Source: CAWBJO01 sp963789175 (GTDB taxonomy: Bacteria > Pseudomonadota > Alphaproteobacteria > Rhizobiales > Aestuariivirgaceae). Taken from it: 64,000 nucleotides of DNA. Positions 36,006 through 44,083 of this stretch are shown piece after piece (positions within the stretch are counted from its first letter, which is position 1; each line of letters opens with the position of its first letter). A model generated the notes under the pieces. The model saw nothing but the letters and a program-made list of their open reading frames with translations, ran no database searches and was not told the DNA's origin. Made by a program: the position numbers and the translations under genes. The stretch spans positions 157,777 through 221,776 of the forward strand of contig CAWBJO010000005.1 of NCBI GenBank assembly GCA_963789175.1. Direction: 5' to 3'.

Positions 36006-37160
36006 ATGCTGATCAGCCGTACCGACAGGGGATTGTTCGCGAACTGGTGGTTCACCGTCGACCGCCTGTTGCTCACTGCTTTCCTCCTGCTGATGGCGGC
36101 GGGCGTCATCATCAATCTCGCGGCGAGCCCGCCCGTCGCCGAGCGGCTCGGCTACGATGCCTTCCATTTCTTCGACCGCCAGCTCGCCTATCTCGTACCC
36201 GCCGTGACCATCCTGCTCGCGACGTCGCTACTCGATGCCCGCCGGGTTCGGCGCATGGCCCTCGCCGTTCTCGTCGGCGGCATCGCGCTCATGGTCGCGG
36301 CCTTCCTCTTCGGCCCCGAGATCAAGGGCGCCCATCGCTGGATCGACATCGGCCCGATCAACATCCAGCCGTCCGAGTTCGTGAAGGTCGCCTTCGTGGT
36401 CATCGCCGCCTGGCTGCTCTCCGAGCAGTCGCGCCGCCCCGAGATGCCCGGCCATGTCCTTGCCATTGTCTTGTTTATGGTCATCGTGGCGATGTTGGTG
36501 ATCCAGCCCGATTTCGGGCAAACGGCGCTCATGAGCCTGGTGTTTGCCGTGATGCTGCTCGTCTACGGCATCCCGTGGGTCATGATCCTCGGCCTTGCCG
36601 GTCTGGGCGCAACCGGATTGGCCGTCGCCTATCGTTTCCTGCCCCATGTCGAATCGCGCATCGATCGCTTCATCAATCCCGACAAGGGCGACACCTTCCA
36701 GGTCGACACGGCCATCCAGGCGTTCCGCAACGGCGGCGTCTTCGGAACCGGCCCGGGCGGCGGCACCGCCAAGCAGGTTCTCCCCGACGCCCACTCCGAC
36801 TTCATCTTCTCCGTGCTGGGGGAGGAGTTTGGCCTCGTCGCCAGCATGCTGCTCATGGGCCTCTTCGCGTTCATCGTCATCCGCGTCCTGCTTCGGGCAT
36901 CCGAGGAGCGCGATCCCTTCGCCGCCCTCGCTCTCACCGGCCTCGTTGCCGTCTTTGGCTTCCAGGCCGTCATCAACATGGCGGTGAACGTGTCCCTGGT
37001 TCCGGCCAAGGGCATGACGCTGCCCTTCGTCTCCTACGGCGGTTCGTCGCTGCTCGCCATGGCCTTCGCCATGGGTCTCGTCCTCGTGTTCGGCCGGCGG
37101 CGCCCGCGCGTCGAGCCGGCATCGCAGTTGGGTCTCGGAAACCTGGCATCGGAGTCCTGA
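36006..37160 (+). CDS. ftsW: Septal peptidoglycan glycosyltransferase FtsW
   Basis: This 384-residue SEDS-family membrane protein polymerises lipid II at the septum together with FtsI. Ten membrane helices are predicted by eye. Signature blocks include GAHRWIDIGPINIQPSEF, PDFGQTALM, DAHSDFIFSVLGEEFG and PFVSYGGSSLLAMAFAMG. I chose the ATG at 36006, which gives a short cytoplasmic N-terminus (MLISRTDRGLFANWW) before the first helix. The longer frame overlaps murD and is rejected. Confidence 0.96.
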   Translation: MLISRTDRGLFANWWFTVDRLLLTAFLLLMAAGVIINLAASPPVAERLGYDAFHFFDRQLAYLVPAVTILLATSLLDARRVRRMALAVLVGGIALMVAAFLFGPEIKGAHRWIDIGPINIQPSEFVKVAFVVIAAWLLSEQSRRPEMPGHVLAIVLFMVIVAMLVIQPDFGQTALMSLVFAVMLLVYGIPWVMILGLAGLGATGLAVAYRFLPHVESRIDRFINPDKGDTFQVDTAIQAFRNGGVFGTGPGGGTAKQVLPDAHSDFIFSVLGEEFGLVASMLLMGLFAFIVIRVLLRASEERDPFAALALTGLVAVFGFQAVINMAVNVSLVPAKGMTLPFVSYGGSSLLAMAFAMGLVLVFGRRRPRVEPASQLGLGNLASES

Positions 37161-37168
37161 CCTTCGCG

Positions 37169-38317
37169 ATGATGAGCCGCACCGCCAGAGAAGTGATCGT
37201 GCTCGCCGCCGGCGGAACCGGCGGCCATCTATTCCCTGCCCAGGCGCTGGCCGAGGAGCTGGGCAGCCGCGGGTTCGAAGTCCACCTGCTTTCGGATTCC
37301 CGTGTCCGCGATCACGGCGCCGATTTTCCGGCCGCCCAGATCTATGACATTCCCTCCGCCACTGTGACCCTGCGCAAGCCGCATGCTTTGCCGCTGCAGG
37401 CCTGGCGCCTGTGGCGAGGCTACGGCATCTCGCGCACCATCCTCCGGCGGCTGAGACCGCGCGTCGTCGTCGGCTTCGGCGGCTATCCGTCCTATCCGCC
37501 CATGCTCGCCGCCTGGCGTCTGGGCATCCCGACCGTCATCCACGAGCAGAACTCCGTCATGGGCCGCGCCAATCGCGCCATCGCCCGCAGCGCCTCCGCC
37601 ATCGCCTCGTCCTTCCCGGAGATCGTCAACCTTCCGCCGCGCCTCGCCGCGAAGGTCGTGCTGACCGGCAATCCCGTCCGCGCCGCGGTGCAGAGCGTTG
37701 CCGGCGCTCCATACGACAAACCGACATTGGAGAAGCCGTTTCGAATTCTGGTTTTTGGCGGCAGCCAGGGCGCCCGCTTCTTTTCCGAGCTTCTTCCCGC
37801 CGCCATGGCGGATCTTCCGGGTGCCGTTCGCCGCAAGCTGCGCGTGATCCAGCAGTGCCGGCCGGAAGACATCGACGCGGTCAAGGCGAAATATGAGGAA
37901 CTGAAGATCGAGCACGAGGTGGCACCCTTCTTCCCCGACATGGCCGCCCGCCTGGTCGCTGCCCATCTGGTGATCTGCCGCGCAGGCGCTTCGACAATCG
38001 CGGAGCTTGGCGCGGTGGGGCGGCCCGCCATCCTCGTTCCGCTGCCCCATGCGATCGAAAACGACCAGCTTCACAACGCCCGCAGCTTCGCCCGCGCCGG
38101 CGCCGGCTGGCTCGTCCCGCAGTCCGAGATGACGCCGGAGTTCCTTGCCTCTCTGATCACCCGGTTCCGCTTCCAGGAGAACGAGCTCATCGACGCTGCG
38201 GCGGCGGCGCGGCACGAGGGCAGGGTGGATGCGGCGAAACGACTTGCCGATCTCGTGCAAAGCCGGATAACGGTCCCTGCAACGATTGCCGAGGCCGAGA
38301 AGGAACAGCCTGCATGA
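37169..38317 (+). CDS. murG: UDP-GlcNAc:lipid I N-acetylglucosaminyltransferase
   Basis: This 382-residue GT28 enzyme sits at the inner face of the membrane and converts lipid I to lipid II. The family motifs are AAGGTGGHLFPAQALAEEL at the N-terminus, GFGGYPSYPP, HEQNSVMGRANR, FGGSQGARFF and CRAGASTIAELGAVGRP. Two consecutive ATG codons begin at 37169. I use the first. The long upstream extension lies in another frame of ftsW. The stop overlaps the murC start by four bases. Confidence 0.96.
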   Translation: MMSRTAREVIVLAAGGTGGHLFPAQALAEELGSRGFEVHLLSDSRVRDHGADFPAAQIYDIPSATVTLRKPHALPLQAWRLWRGYGISRTILRRLRPRVVVGFGGYPSYPPMLAAWRLGIPTVIHEQNSVMGRANRAIARSASAIASSFPEIVNLPPRLAAKVVLTGNPVRAAVQSVAGAPYDKPTLEKPFRILVFGGSQGARFFSELLPAAMADLPGAVRRKLRVIQQCRPEDIDAVKAKYEELKIEHEVAPFFPDMAARLVAAHLVICRAGASTIAELGAVGRPAILVPLPHAIENDQLHNARSFARAGAGWLVPQSEMTPEFLASLITRFRFQENELIDAAAAARHEGRVDAAKRLADLVQSRITVPATIAEAEKEQPA

Positions 38318-39736
38318 AGATGCCCCGCGACGTCGGCCCGATCCATTTCATCGGCATTGGCGGCATCGGCATGAGCGGCATCGCCGAAGTCATGAAGACC
38401 CTCGGCTACACCGTTCAGGGCTCCGACATCAGCGACAACTACAACGTCACCCGCCTTCGCAAGAGCGGCATTCACGTCGAAATCGGCCACGCTGCCGGCA
38501 ACCTGCGGGACGCTCAGGTCGTGGTCATCTCCTCCGCGGTGAAGGACGACAACCCCGAGCTCCACGCCGCCCGCGCCGCGCCGCTGCCCATAGTCAGGCG
38601 CGCCGAGATGCTCGCCGAGCTCATGCGCTTCAAGTCGTGCGTGGCGATCGGCGGCACCCACGGCAAGACGACCACCACCTCCATGGTCGCGGCCCTTCTC
38701 GATTCCGGCGGTTTCGACCCGACGGTGATCAACGGCGGCATCATCAACGCCTATGGGACCAACGCCCGCCTCGGCAGCGGCGACTGGATGGTCGTCGAGT
38801 TCGGACGAATCTGACGGCACCTTCGTCAAGCTGCCGGCCGATGTCGTGATCGTCACCAACATCGATCCCGAGCATCTCGATCACTACGGCACCTTCGATC
38901 AGGCGCGCGCCGCCTATCTCGCCTTCGTCGAGAACATTCCGTTCTACGGCTTCGCAGTCATGTGCATCGACCACCCCGAGGTCCAGGCCCTGATCGGTCG
39001 CATCCGCGATCGCCACATCATCACCTACGGCAAGAGCCCCCAGGCCGACGTGCGGCTCGCCAACCTCGCCTATCGCGACGGCGAGAGCCGCTTCGACGTG
39101 GTGCTCTCCGACCGTCGGCGCGGTACGACCCACACCATCGCTGATTTCTCCCTGGCGATGCCGGGTGAGCACAATGCCATCAATGCGACCGCCGCCATTG
39201 CCGTCGCCCACGAGCTCGGCGTCGACGACGAGGCGATCCGCAAGGGGCTGAAGGCCTTCGCCGGCGTCAAGCGCCGCTTCACCCGCACCGGTACCACGCA
39301 CGGCGTCGACGTCTACGACGACTACGGCCACCATCCGGTCGAGATCGCTGCCGTGCTGAAAGCGGCGCGGGACGTGTCGAAGGGCCGCGTCCTCGCCGTC
39401 GTACAGCCGCACCGGTACACGCGACTCGCCAACCTCTTCGACGATTTCTGCGCGTGCTTCAACGATGCCGACGCGGTCGTCGTCGCGCCGGTCTATGCGG
39501 CGGGCGAGAGCCCGATCGCCGGAGCGACCCACGAGGCGCTGGCCGAGGGCCTTCGCGACCGCGGCCACCGCCAGGTCCTGCGCATCGATGCGCCCGAAGA
39601 GCTCGCCCCGCTCGTGCACGGCATCGTCCAACCGGGCGACATCGTCGTCTGCCTCGGAGCCGGCACCATCACCCAGTGGGCCTACGCGCTTCCGCAACAG
39701 CTCGACGCCCTGGCCAAGGCGCAGGCCGACGCATGA
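38314..39736 (+). pseudogene. murC: UDP-MurNAc--L-alanine ligase MurC, broken by an apparent +1 frameshift
   Basis: The N-terminal part (38314-38814) reads IHFIGIGGIGMSGIAEVMK and the ATP site GGTHGKTTTTSMVAALL in one frame. It reaches WMVVE and then turns to FGRI and a stop. The rest reads on in the +1 frame (SDESDGTFVKLPADVVIVTN through FDDFCACFNDADAVVVAP) to 39736. Intact MurC has VEADESDG or VESDESDG here, so one extra base, a T at 38800 or 38801, explains the break. MurC is normally essential and no second copy is in the window. Sequence error is therefore more likely than loss, but the frame as given is broken. It overlaps murB by four bases. Confidence 0.9.
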
Positions 39737-40659
39737 GCCGGACGGTTCTCGACGGCGAGGCGCTGGTCAAGCGCCTGCCTCAGGTGCGCGGCCGGCTCGA
39801 TCCCGATTTTCCCTTGGCCGACATCACCTGGTTCCGGACCGGCGGCCCGGCCGAGGTCCTGTTCACCCCGGCCGATGAAGCGGATCTCGCTTCGTTCTTG
39901 GCCGAACTTCCGGCCGAAATTCCGGTCTATCCGGTCGGCGTCGGCTCGAACCTGCTGGTGCGCGACGGCGGCGTCCCCGGCATCGTGGTGCGACTCGGCC
40001 GCGGCTTCTCGGCGCTCGAGCTCGTCGCCGAGCACGCCATCCTCGCCGGGGCGGCGGTACCAGACGTGAAGGTGGCGCGTTTCGCCCTCGACCATGGTAT
40101 TGCCGGGTTAACCTTTCTGAGAGGTATACCCGGCAGCATGGGCGGCGCCTTGCGCATGAACGGCGGCGCGTATGGCGGAGAGACCAGGGATATCGTGGTC
40201 GAGGTGAGGGCGGTCGAAAGAAGCGGAAGGCGGGTCGTGTTGAGCAATGACGAGATGCGCTACAGCTATCGCCACAGCGGTGCGCCCGACGACCTCGTCT
40301 TCACCGCAGCGCTGCTGAAGGGCCGCGCCGGCGACCAGCAGGAGATTGCCGCCGCCATGGAGGAGATCACCTCGAAGCGCGAGGCGACCCAGCCGGTGCG
40401 CAGCCGCACCGGCGGTTCGACCTTCAAGAATCCTCCGGGCCACAAGGCTTGGCAGCTCATCGACGCGGCCGGCCTCAGAGGCTTTGCCGTAGGCCCGGCC
40501 AAGGTTTCGGAACTGCATTGCAATTTCCTGATCAACGAGGGCGGCGCCAAGGCAGCCGAGATCGAGGAGCTGGGCGAGACCGTTCGCCGGCGCGTCAAGG
40601 AAAGCTCGGGCGTCGATCTCGATTGGGAAATCAAGCGCATCGGCATTGCCGCAGCCTGA
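39733..40659 (+). CDS. murB: UDP-N-acetylenolpyruvoylglucosamine reductase
   Basis: This 308-residue FAD enzyme reduces UDP-GlcNAc-enolpyruvate to UDP-MurNAc. It has TWFRTGGPAEVLFTP, VGVGSNLLVRDGGVPG, GIPGSMGGALRMNGGAYG, SYRHSGAP and RTGGSTFKNP, and the C-terminal EVxRRV-like segment. Length and the SxxS/K features indicate the type I form. The ATG at 39733 overlaps the murC stop in ATGA. The upstream extension in this frame lies inside murC. Confidence 0.97.
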   Translation: MSRTVLDGEALVKRLPQVRGRLDPDFPLADITWFRTGGPAEVLFTPADEADLASFLAELPAEIPVYPVGVGSNLLVRDGGVPGIVVRLGRGFSALELVAEHAILAGAAVPDVKVARFALDHGIAGLTFLRGIPGSMGGALRMNGGAYGGETRDIVVEVRAVERSGRRVVLSNDEMRYSYRHSGAPDDLVFTAALLKGRAGDQQEIAAAMEEITSKREATQPVRSRTGGSTFKNPPGHKAWQLIDAAGLRGFAVGPAKVSELHCNFLINEGGAKAAEIEELGETVRRRVKESSGVDLDWEIKRIGIAAA

Positions 40660-40677
40660 CCCCGAGCCGGACGCGTG

Positions 40678-41610
40678 ATGAGACAGCCCCAGCAAACGAG
40701 AGTCGCGGTCCTCATGGGAGGCTGGTCGCCGGAACGCGAGGTCAGCCTCACCTCCGGTGATGCCTGCGCCCAGGCGCTGCGCCAGTCGGGCTTCGACGTC
40801 ATCCCCGTCGACGTGAAGCACGACATCGCGACCGTGCTTGGCGACATGAAGCCGGACGTCGCCTTCAATGCGCTGCATGGCGTCGGCGGCGAGGACGGCA
40901 CGATCCAGGGAATTCTCGAGGCCATGCGCATTCCCTATACGCATTCGGGAGTGCTGGCCTCGGCGCTCGCCATGAACAAGGAAAAGTCGAAGCACATATT
41001 CCGCGCTGCCGGGCTTCCTGTCGCCGAGAGCCTCATGGTGAGCCTCGAGGATGCGGCGAACGCCCATCCCATGCCGCTTCCCTACGTGATCAAGCCCGTC
41101 GCGCAAGGATCGAGCGTCGGCGTGCAGATCGTTCCCGTCGGCGCCAACGCTCCGGCCAAGAACATCGTCAACGACCGCAAGATCTACGGCGACCGGGTGA
41201 TGGTGGAGCGCTACGTTCCCGGCAAGGAGCTGACCTGCGCCGTCATGGGCAACGTCGCGCTCGGCGTCATAGAAATCGCACCCGCGGTTGGCTTCTACGA
41301 CTACGAGGCGAAATACGCACCGGGCGGCTCGCGACACCTCCTTCCCGCACCCCTGACACCCGAAATCTACCGCCAGGTCCAGCAGATCGCTCTTCAGGCC
41401 CATATCGCCCTCGGCTGCCGCGGCGTGACGCGCGCCGACTTCCGCTACGACGATTCGCCGGGAAGCGAGCAGGAGCTCATCCTGCTCGAGGTGAATACCC
41501 AGCCCGGAATGACGGGAACCTCGCTCGTGCCGGAGATCGCGGCCCATGCCGGGCATAGTTTCGAGGACCTCGTGACCTGGATGGTCAACGACGCATCGGT
41601 GGATCGATGA
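40678..41610 (+). CDS. ddl: D-alanine--D-alanine ligase
   Basis: This 310-residue ATP-grasp enzyme joins two D-alanines for MurF. Signatures are LMGGWSPEREVSLTSG, NALHGVGGEDGTIQGILE, the lid region VIKPVAQGSSVGV and LLEVNTQPGMTGTSLVPE. Both GTG 40675 and ATG 40678 are possible starts, and I prefer ATG. The position between murB and ftsQ is the usual alphaproteobacterial arrangement. The stop overlaps an ATG at 41607 that I take as the original ftsQ start. Confidence 0.96.
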   Translation: MRQPQQTRVAVLMGGWSPEREVSLTSGDACAQALRQSGFDVIPVDVKHDIATVLGDMKPDVAFNALHGVGGEDGTIQGILEAMRIPYTHSGVLASALAMNKEKSKHIFRAAGLPVAESLMVSLEDAANAHPMPLPYVIKPVAQGSSVGVQIVPVGANAPAKNIVNDRKIYGDRVMVERYVPGKELTCAVMGNVALGVIEIAPAVGFYDYEAKYAPGGSRHLLPAPLTPEIYRQVQQIALQAHIALGCRGVTRADFRYDDSPGSEQELILLEVNTQPGMTGTSLVPEIAAHAGHSFEDLVTWMVNDASVDR

Positions 41611-41698
41611 GCGACCTCACGGAGCGACCCGCGTCTACCATCGGCGCCGGCGGCCCCTCAGCACCGCCTTCGCCATCGGCAACGCGGTCGCCGTCCGG

Positions 41699-42478
41699 GT
41701 GATGGCGCGCTCGTTCGCCTGCATGTTTCTCCTGGGAGTCATCGGCTACGGCCTGTGGCGCGGCGATCACCTTGACGCGCCGGGCAACGAGACGCAGTCG
41801 CTCCTCGGCGCAGCGTCGGCCATCGTCGGTCACGCCGCCCAGACGATCCGCATCGCCGGGCTCGAGCATCAGTCGCCGGAGATCGTCCTTGCGGCACTGG
41901 GCATCGCGCCGGGCAGCTCGCTCGTCGGCTTCGACGCCGGCGTCGCCAAGCGGCTCCTCGAGAATCTGGACTGGGTGGAGGAGGCATCCGTGCGTGTCCG
42001 CTTCCCGAACCAGCTCGAGATCGAAGTGGTGGAGCGCCGGCCGTTCGCCATCTGGCAGCGCGACGGGCGCTACTACGTCATCGACCGCACCGGCGCGGCG
42101 ATGGGGTTGGATCCGGGCCCGTTCGTCGGCCGGCTGCCGCTCGTCTCCGGCGAGGGCGCCCAAGGCGCCGTTTTCGATCTTGTTAACCGCCTTGACGTAC
42201 ATTCGGCGCTGAAATCCAAGGTCGTCGCCGCCGCGCGGGTCGGCCAGCGGCGCTGGACCTTGTATTTCGCGAGCAACCTGAAGGTCGCGTTGCCGGAAGA
42301 GGGGATCGACGAGGCGCTCGCCTGGCTCGATCGGGCAGACGCCGAGGAGGGGTTGCTCGGCAAGGGAATTTCCTCGATCGACCTGCGAATTCCGGATCGC
42401 GTCGTCATCCTTCCCGCGGGCCTCGTTCAGCCTGCCGACGCGAAGGGATTGAAGGTGAGCGAGAGCCGCGAACCGTAG
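41699..42478 (+). CDS. ftsQ: Cell division protein FtsQ (N-terminus probably lost to a frameshift)
   Basis: This frame encodes 259 residues: membrane helix at about 7-20 (CMFLLGVIGYGL), POTRA domain (IRIAGLEHQSPEIVLAALG through VRVRFPNQLEIEVVERRPFAIW) and the beta domain. FtsQ links FtsLB to early divisome proteins from the inner membrane. The available starts (GTG 41699, ATG 41702) leave almost no cytoplasmic tail. Upstream in the same frame lies RRPLSTAFAIGNAVAVRV, a plausible tail without a start codon. An ATG at 41607, overlapping the ddl stop in ATGA, begins MSDLTERPASTIGA in another frame. One missing base near 41640-41650 would join the two. The native gene is probably 41607-42478. Confidence 0.85.
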   Translation: MMARSFACMFLLGVIGYGLWRGDHLDAPGNETQSLLGAASAIVGHAAQTIRIAGLEHQSPEIVLAALGIAPGSSLVGFDAGVAKRLLENLDWVEEASVRVRFPNQLEIEVVERRPFAIWQRDGRYYVIDRTGAAMGLDPGPFVGRLPLVSGEGAQGAVFDLVNRLDVHSALKSKVVAAARVGQRRWTLYFASNLKVALPEEGIDEALAWLDRADAEEGLLGKGISSIDLRIPDRVVILPAGLVQPADAKGLKVSESREP

Positions 42479-42514
42479 TCGCGGTCTTGGAGTGGGTTTG
42501 GGGGCGTTGCGTCG

Positions 42515-43837
42515 ATGACAGTGGTTCAGTTCTCGGCCGGAGGTAGCGGCGGTCGCCAAAGGGCGTCGGAGCCGGCTTCCGTCATTGCCGCCCTCGACAT
42601 CGGAACCAGCAAGATCTGCTGCATCATCGCCGGCCTGGCGCCGCCGCGTCACACTGTGACGCCGGAGGCGAATTCCAGCGACCTCAAGGTGCTCGGTGTC
42701 GGTCACCAGGCCTCGCGCGGCGTGCGCGGCGGCGTCATCGTCGACATCGACGCCGCGGAAAAGGCCATCCGCCTTGCCGTCGCCGCCGCCGAACGCGCCG
42801 CCGGCATGAGCATTCGCGCCGTCTATGTGGCGGTTTCCGGCGGCCGGCCGCGCTGCGAAGCGTATTCGGGTTCGACGCGCATCATGACGAGCGACGTCGG
42901 CGCCGTGGATGCCCAGCGGGCCATCGCCGCTGCCGCCCAGAAAATCAGGCCCGCCGGACGCGTCGTGCTCCACACGAGCCCCGTCCAATACCATCTCGAC
43001 GACGCCCAGGGCGTCAAGCAGCCCCTCGGCATGTTCGGAGACCGCCTGAGCGTCGACCTCAATGCCATCACCGTCGAACCGGGCGCCCTTCGCAATCTCG
43101 GCAAGGCGATCGGCCGCTGCCACCTCGACGTCCGCGGCTATGTCATCGCACCCTATGCCGGCGCCCGCGCCGTTCTCGTCGAAGACGAGATGAAGCTCGG
43201 CGCCACTTATGTCGAGATCGGCGGCGGCACCACAGGCATCGCCTCCTTTTATGACGGAAATCTCGTCTTTTCCGATGTCGTGCCGGTCGGCGGCCACCAC
43301 ATCACCAGCGATATCGCCCGCGGTCTCGGCACGACGCTCGCCCACGCCGAGCGACTGAAGACGCTCTACGGATCGGCGCTCCCGTCGGCCAGCGACGATC
43401 AGGAGTACCTGGCCGTTCCGCAGCTCGGCGAGCGCGGCGTCGACACCGTCCACAACGTTCCCCGTTCGCACCTCATCGGCATCGTCCGGCCGCGGGTAGA
43501 GGAGATCCTGGAACTTGCCCGCGACCGGCTCGCGGCCTCGCCCTTCGGCGGATTGGCGGGCAGCCGCGTCGTCCTCTCCGGCGGAACCAGCGAGCTTCCT
43601 GGCATCGCCGAGGTCGCCGCGCCGATTTTCAACCGCATGGTCCGCCAAGGCGCCCCTCGGCCCTTCCTGGCCATGCCCGACCACGCGAAATCGCCGGCGT
43701 TCGCCGTGCCCCTCGGTCTGTTGCGCTATGCGCTGAAGCCCGACCGCCTCATCGCCGCCTCCTCGGCGCTGAAAGGATCGGCCGACGAGAGAGGCTACCT
43801 CACGCGTGTCGGGAGGTGGATCAAGGAGAGCTTCTGA
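42515..43837 (+). CDS. ftsA: Cell division protein FtsA
   Basis: This 440-residue actin-fold ATPase anchors FtsZ to the membrane. Segments include IAALDIGTSKICCIIAG (phosphate 1), GVRGGVIVDIDAAEKAIRLA, YVEIGGGTTGIASFYDG (phosphate 2) and LSGGTSELPGIAEVA (adenosine motif). The C-terminal amphipathic tail (GYLTRVGRWIKESF) is the membrane-targeting sequence. The start follows ftsQ by 36 bases. A hairpin 43 bases after the stop may end part of the transcription before ftsZ. Confidence 0.95.
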   Translation: MTVVQFSAGGSGGRQRASEPASVIAALDIGTSKICCIIAGLAPPRHTVTPEANSSDLKVLGVGHQASRGVRGGVIVDIDAAEKAIRLAVAAAERAAGMSIRAVYVAVSGGRPRCEAYSGSTRIMTSDVGAVDAQRAIAAAAQKIRPAGRVVLHTSPVQYHLDDAQGVKQPLGMFGDRLSVDLNAITVEPGALRNLGKAIGRCHLDVRGYVIAPYAGARAVLVEDEMKLGATYVEIGGGTTGIASFYDGNLVFSDVVPVGGHHITSDIARGLGTTLAHAERLKTLYGSALPSASDDQEYLAVPQLGERGVDTVHNVPRSHLIGIVRPRVEEILELARDRLAASPFGGLAGSRVVLSGGTSELPGIAEVAAPIFNRMVRQGAPRPFLAMPDHAKSPAFAVPLGLLRYALKPDRLIAASSALKGSADERGYLTRVGRWIKESF

Positions 43838-43879
43838 AGGTTGCGGTGGACCTGAGATACCAGGTCTGCAGAGGGCGGG

Positions 43880-43912
43880 AGGCGGCGGTTCGAAAGGATC
43901 GCCGCCTTTCCC
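43880..43912 (+). terminator. Hairpin after ftsA, possible weak terminator
   Basis: AGGCGGCG (43880-43887) and CGCCGCCT (43900-43907) form a perfect 8-bp stem with a 12-base loop, followed by TTCCC rather than a full T-run. It lies 43 bases after ftsA and 177 bases before ftsZ. It may attenuate read-through so that ftsZ depends more on its own promoter. Confidence 0.5.
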
Positions 43913-44017
43913 GTCATAAAAGCCGCCAAACGTTCACTTCCCGGGTGTCCGCCCGTTAATGCCGGGAAAACGGATTGTGCCCTTCCGATTCATTTTTCTG
44001 ATTTGGGTAATGTCGCA

Positions 44018-44032
44018 TTAACCATTTGTTAT
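44018..44032. promoter_or_regulatory. CtrA-like site upstream of ftsZ
   Basis: TTAACCATTTGTTAT has TTAA, a 7-base spacer and TTAT, a one-mismatch version of the CtrA full site TTAA-N7-TTAA. It lies 52-66 bases upstream of the ftsZ start. In Caulobacter CtrA represses ftsZ before replication. A similar cell-cycle link is plausible here but is inferred from the motif alone. Confidence 0.5.
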
Positions 44033-44083
44033 CACTTGGATAAGAAAGATGACAGCGGGGTTACCAACGGACGCCGGATCATC

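Noticed and set aside
38314..38814. Programmed frameshift in murC
   Set aside because: No slippery heptamer, stimulatory hairpin or rare-codon stall is seen at the site, and murC is not known for recoding. A sequence indel is simpler.
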